The translations under genes and the position numbers were made by a program. Below the pieces are notes generated by a model that did no database searches, had not been told where the DNA came from, and saw only the letters and a list, made by a program, of their open reading frames with translations. A stretch of DNA of 31,041 bases from Candidatus Rhodoferax odensensis (GTDB lineage Bacteria > Pseudomonadota > Gammaproteobacteria > Burkholderiales > Burkholderiaceae_C), in NCBI GenBank assembly GCA_016718405.1, contig JADKDJ010000023.1, forward strand, positions 1 to 31,041, in the 5' to 3' direction. How positions within the stretch are numbered: position 1 is the first letter of the stretch; each line of letters begins with the position of its first letter. Below, in pieces: positions 30,751 through 31,041 of this stretch.

Positions 30751-31041
30751 ATGAGCCATGATAACCGCCCGGGCCGACCCGCGTCAGGGCCGCAACCAGA
30801 AAACCCGTCCGTCCGGATACTGGTAGATTGACCGCTGTTCATCAGCCAGCAGTACGCGCAAGCGCTGGCGCTGGCGCAGGCGCTCACGACGCGATTTCCC
30901 AAGCATGGTCTTGCTTGGAAGATGCTGGGCGTGGTGCTGCGGCGTCTGGGCCGCGAATCCGAGGCCATGGAGCCCTTGCGCAAGGCGGCGTTGCTGGCGC
31001 CGGGCGATGCCGAGGCGCACAACAGCACGGGAGTTGCCCTG
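30751..31041 (+). CDS. TPR protein, N-terminal fragment, probable fifth TPR-GT41 gene (runs off the window; in-frame TGA)
   Basis: From ATG 30751 (MSHDNRPGRPASGPQPENPS) the frame meets a TGA at 30829-30831 and then continues in the same frame as LFISQQYAQALALAQALTTR, HGLAWKMLGVVLRRLGRESE and LLAPGDAEAHNSTGVAL. This matches the N-terminal modules of the two neighbouring GT41 genes (LVSLFSSG..YA, FGWKMLATLLSRMGQ). The fragment therefore probably encodes another enzyme of the set, divergently transcribed. The TGA may be a substitution error, a real nonsense mutation, or a sign that the start lies elsewhere. No ribosome-binding site is clear. The gap 30632-30750 should hold two divergent promoters, but none is convincing. 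Confidence 0.55.

Overview
The window looks like high-GC betaproteobacterial DNA, probably Burkholderiales and Comamonadaceae-like. This rests on protein flavour, gene style and codon use only; no rRNA, tRNA, IS element or CRISPR array was seen. Nearly every long gene is broken by one-base slips. Several lie in short C/G runs, and two near-identical gene copies break at different places. I therefore treat most breaks as base-calling errors and give each gene its reconstructed full span.

Region 1 (1-1600): an ABC transporter of the LolD/MacB type (ATPase plus the start of an FtsX-like permease) on the minus strand, and on the plus strand a low-molecular-weight protein tyrosine phosphatase.

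Region 2 (1611-9007, minus strand): a tightly packed surface-polysaccharide operon. In transcription order it holds a Crp/Fnr regulator, the exporter pair Wzm and Wzt, a GNAT-like protein, a StrF-like glycosyltransferase, a large fusion of an LpxL-like acyltransferase half with a methyltransferase, and a GT2 glycosyltransferase. Most junctions overlap by 4-23 bases, and ATGA overlaps recur.

Region 3 (9102-13844, plus strand): a second operon, divergent from the regulator. It encodes a periplasmic FecR-domain protein, a CHASE2 class III nucleotide cyclase and a TPR/outer-membrane beta-barrel protein.

Region 4 (14097-21387, plus strand): one giant gene of about 2,430 residues. Its product has no cysteine, carries scattered RTX-type calcium-binding repeats and is strongly codon-biased, so it is probably a type I-secreted S-layer or adhesin protein. 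A clear terminator follows.

Region 5 (21550-31041): four tandem minus-strand TPR plus GT41 (SPINDLY/O-GlcNAc-transferase-like) glycosyltransferases in alternating subtypes, then the start of a fifth TPR gene facing the other way.

The most interesting links are two near-consensus CRP boxes, one between the regulator and the FecR operon and one upstream of the giant gene. The regulator keeps the CRP recognition helix (SRETVTR) but appears to lack the cAMP-binding arginine, and the cyclase has unusual substrate-site residues. A working model is that an envelope-sensing operon controls a giant surface protein, which the neighbouring GT41 enzymes glycosylate. The boxes and motifs are visible in the sequence; the circuit and the substrate assignment are inference.
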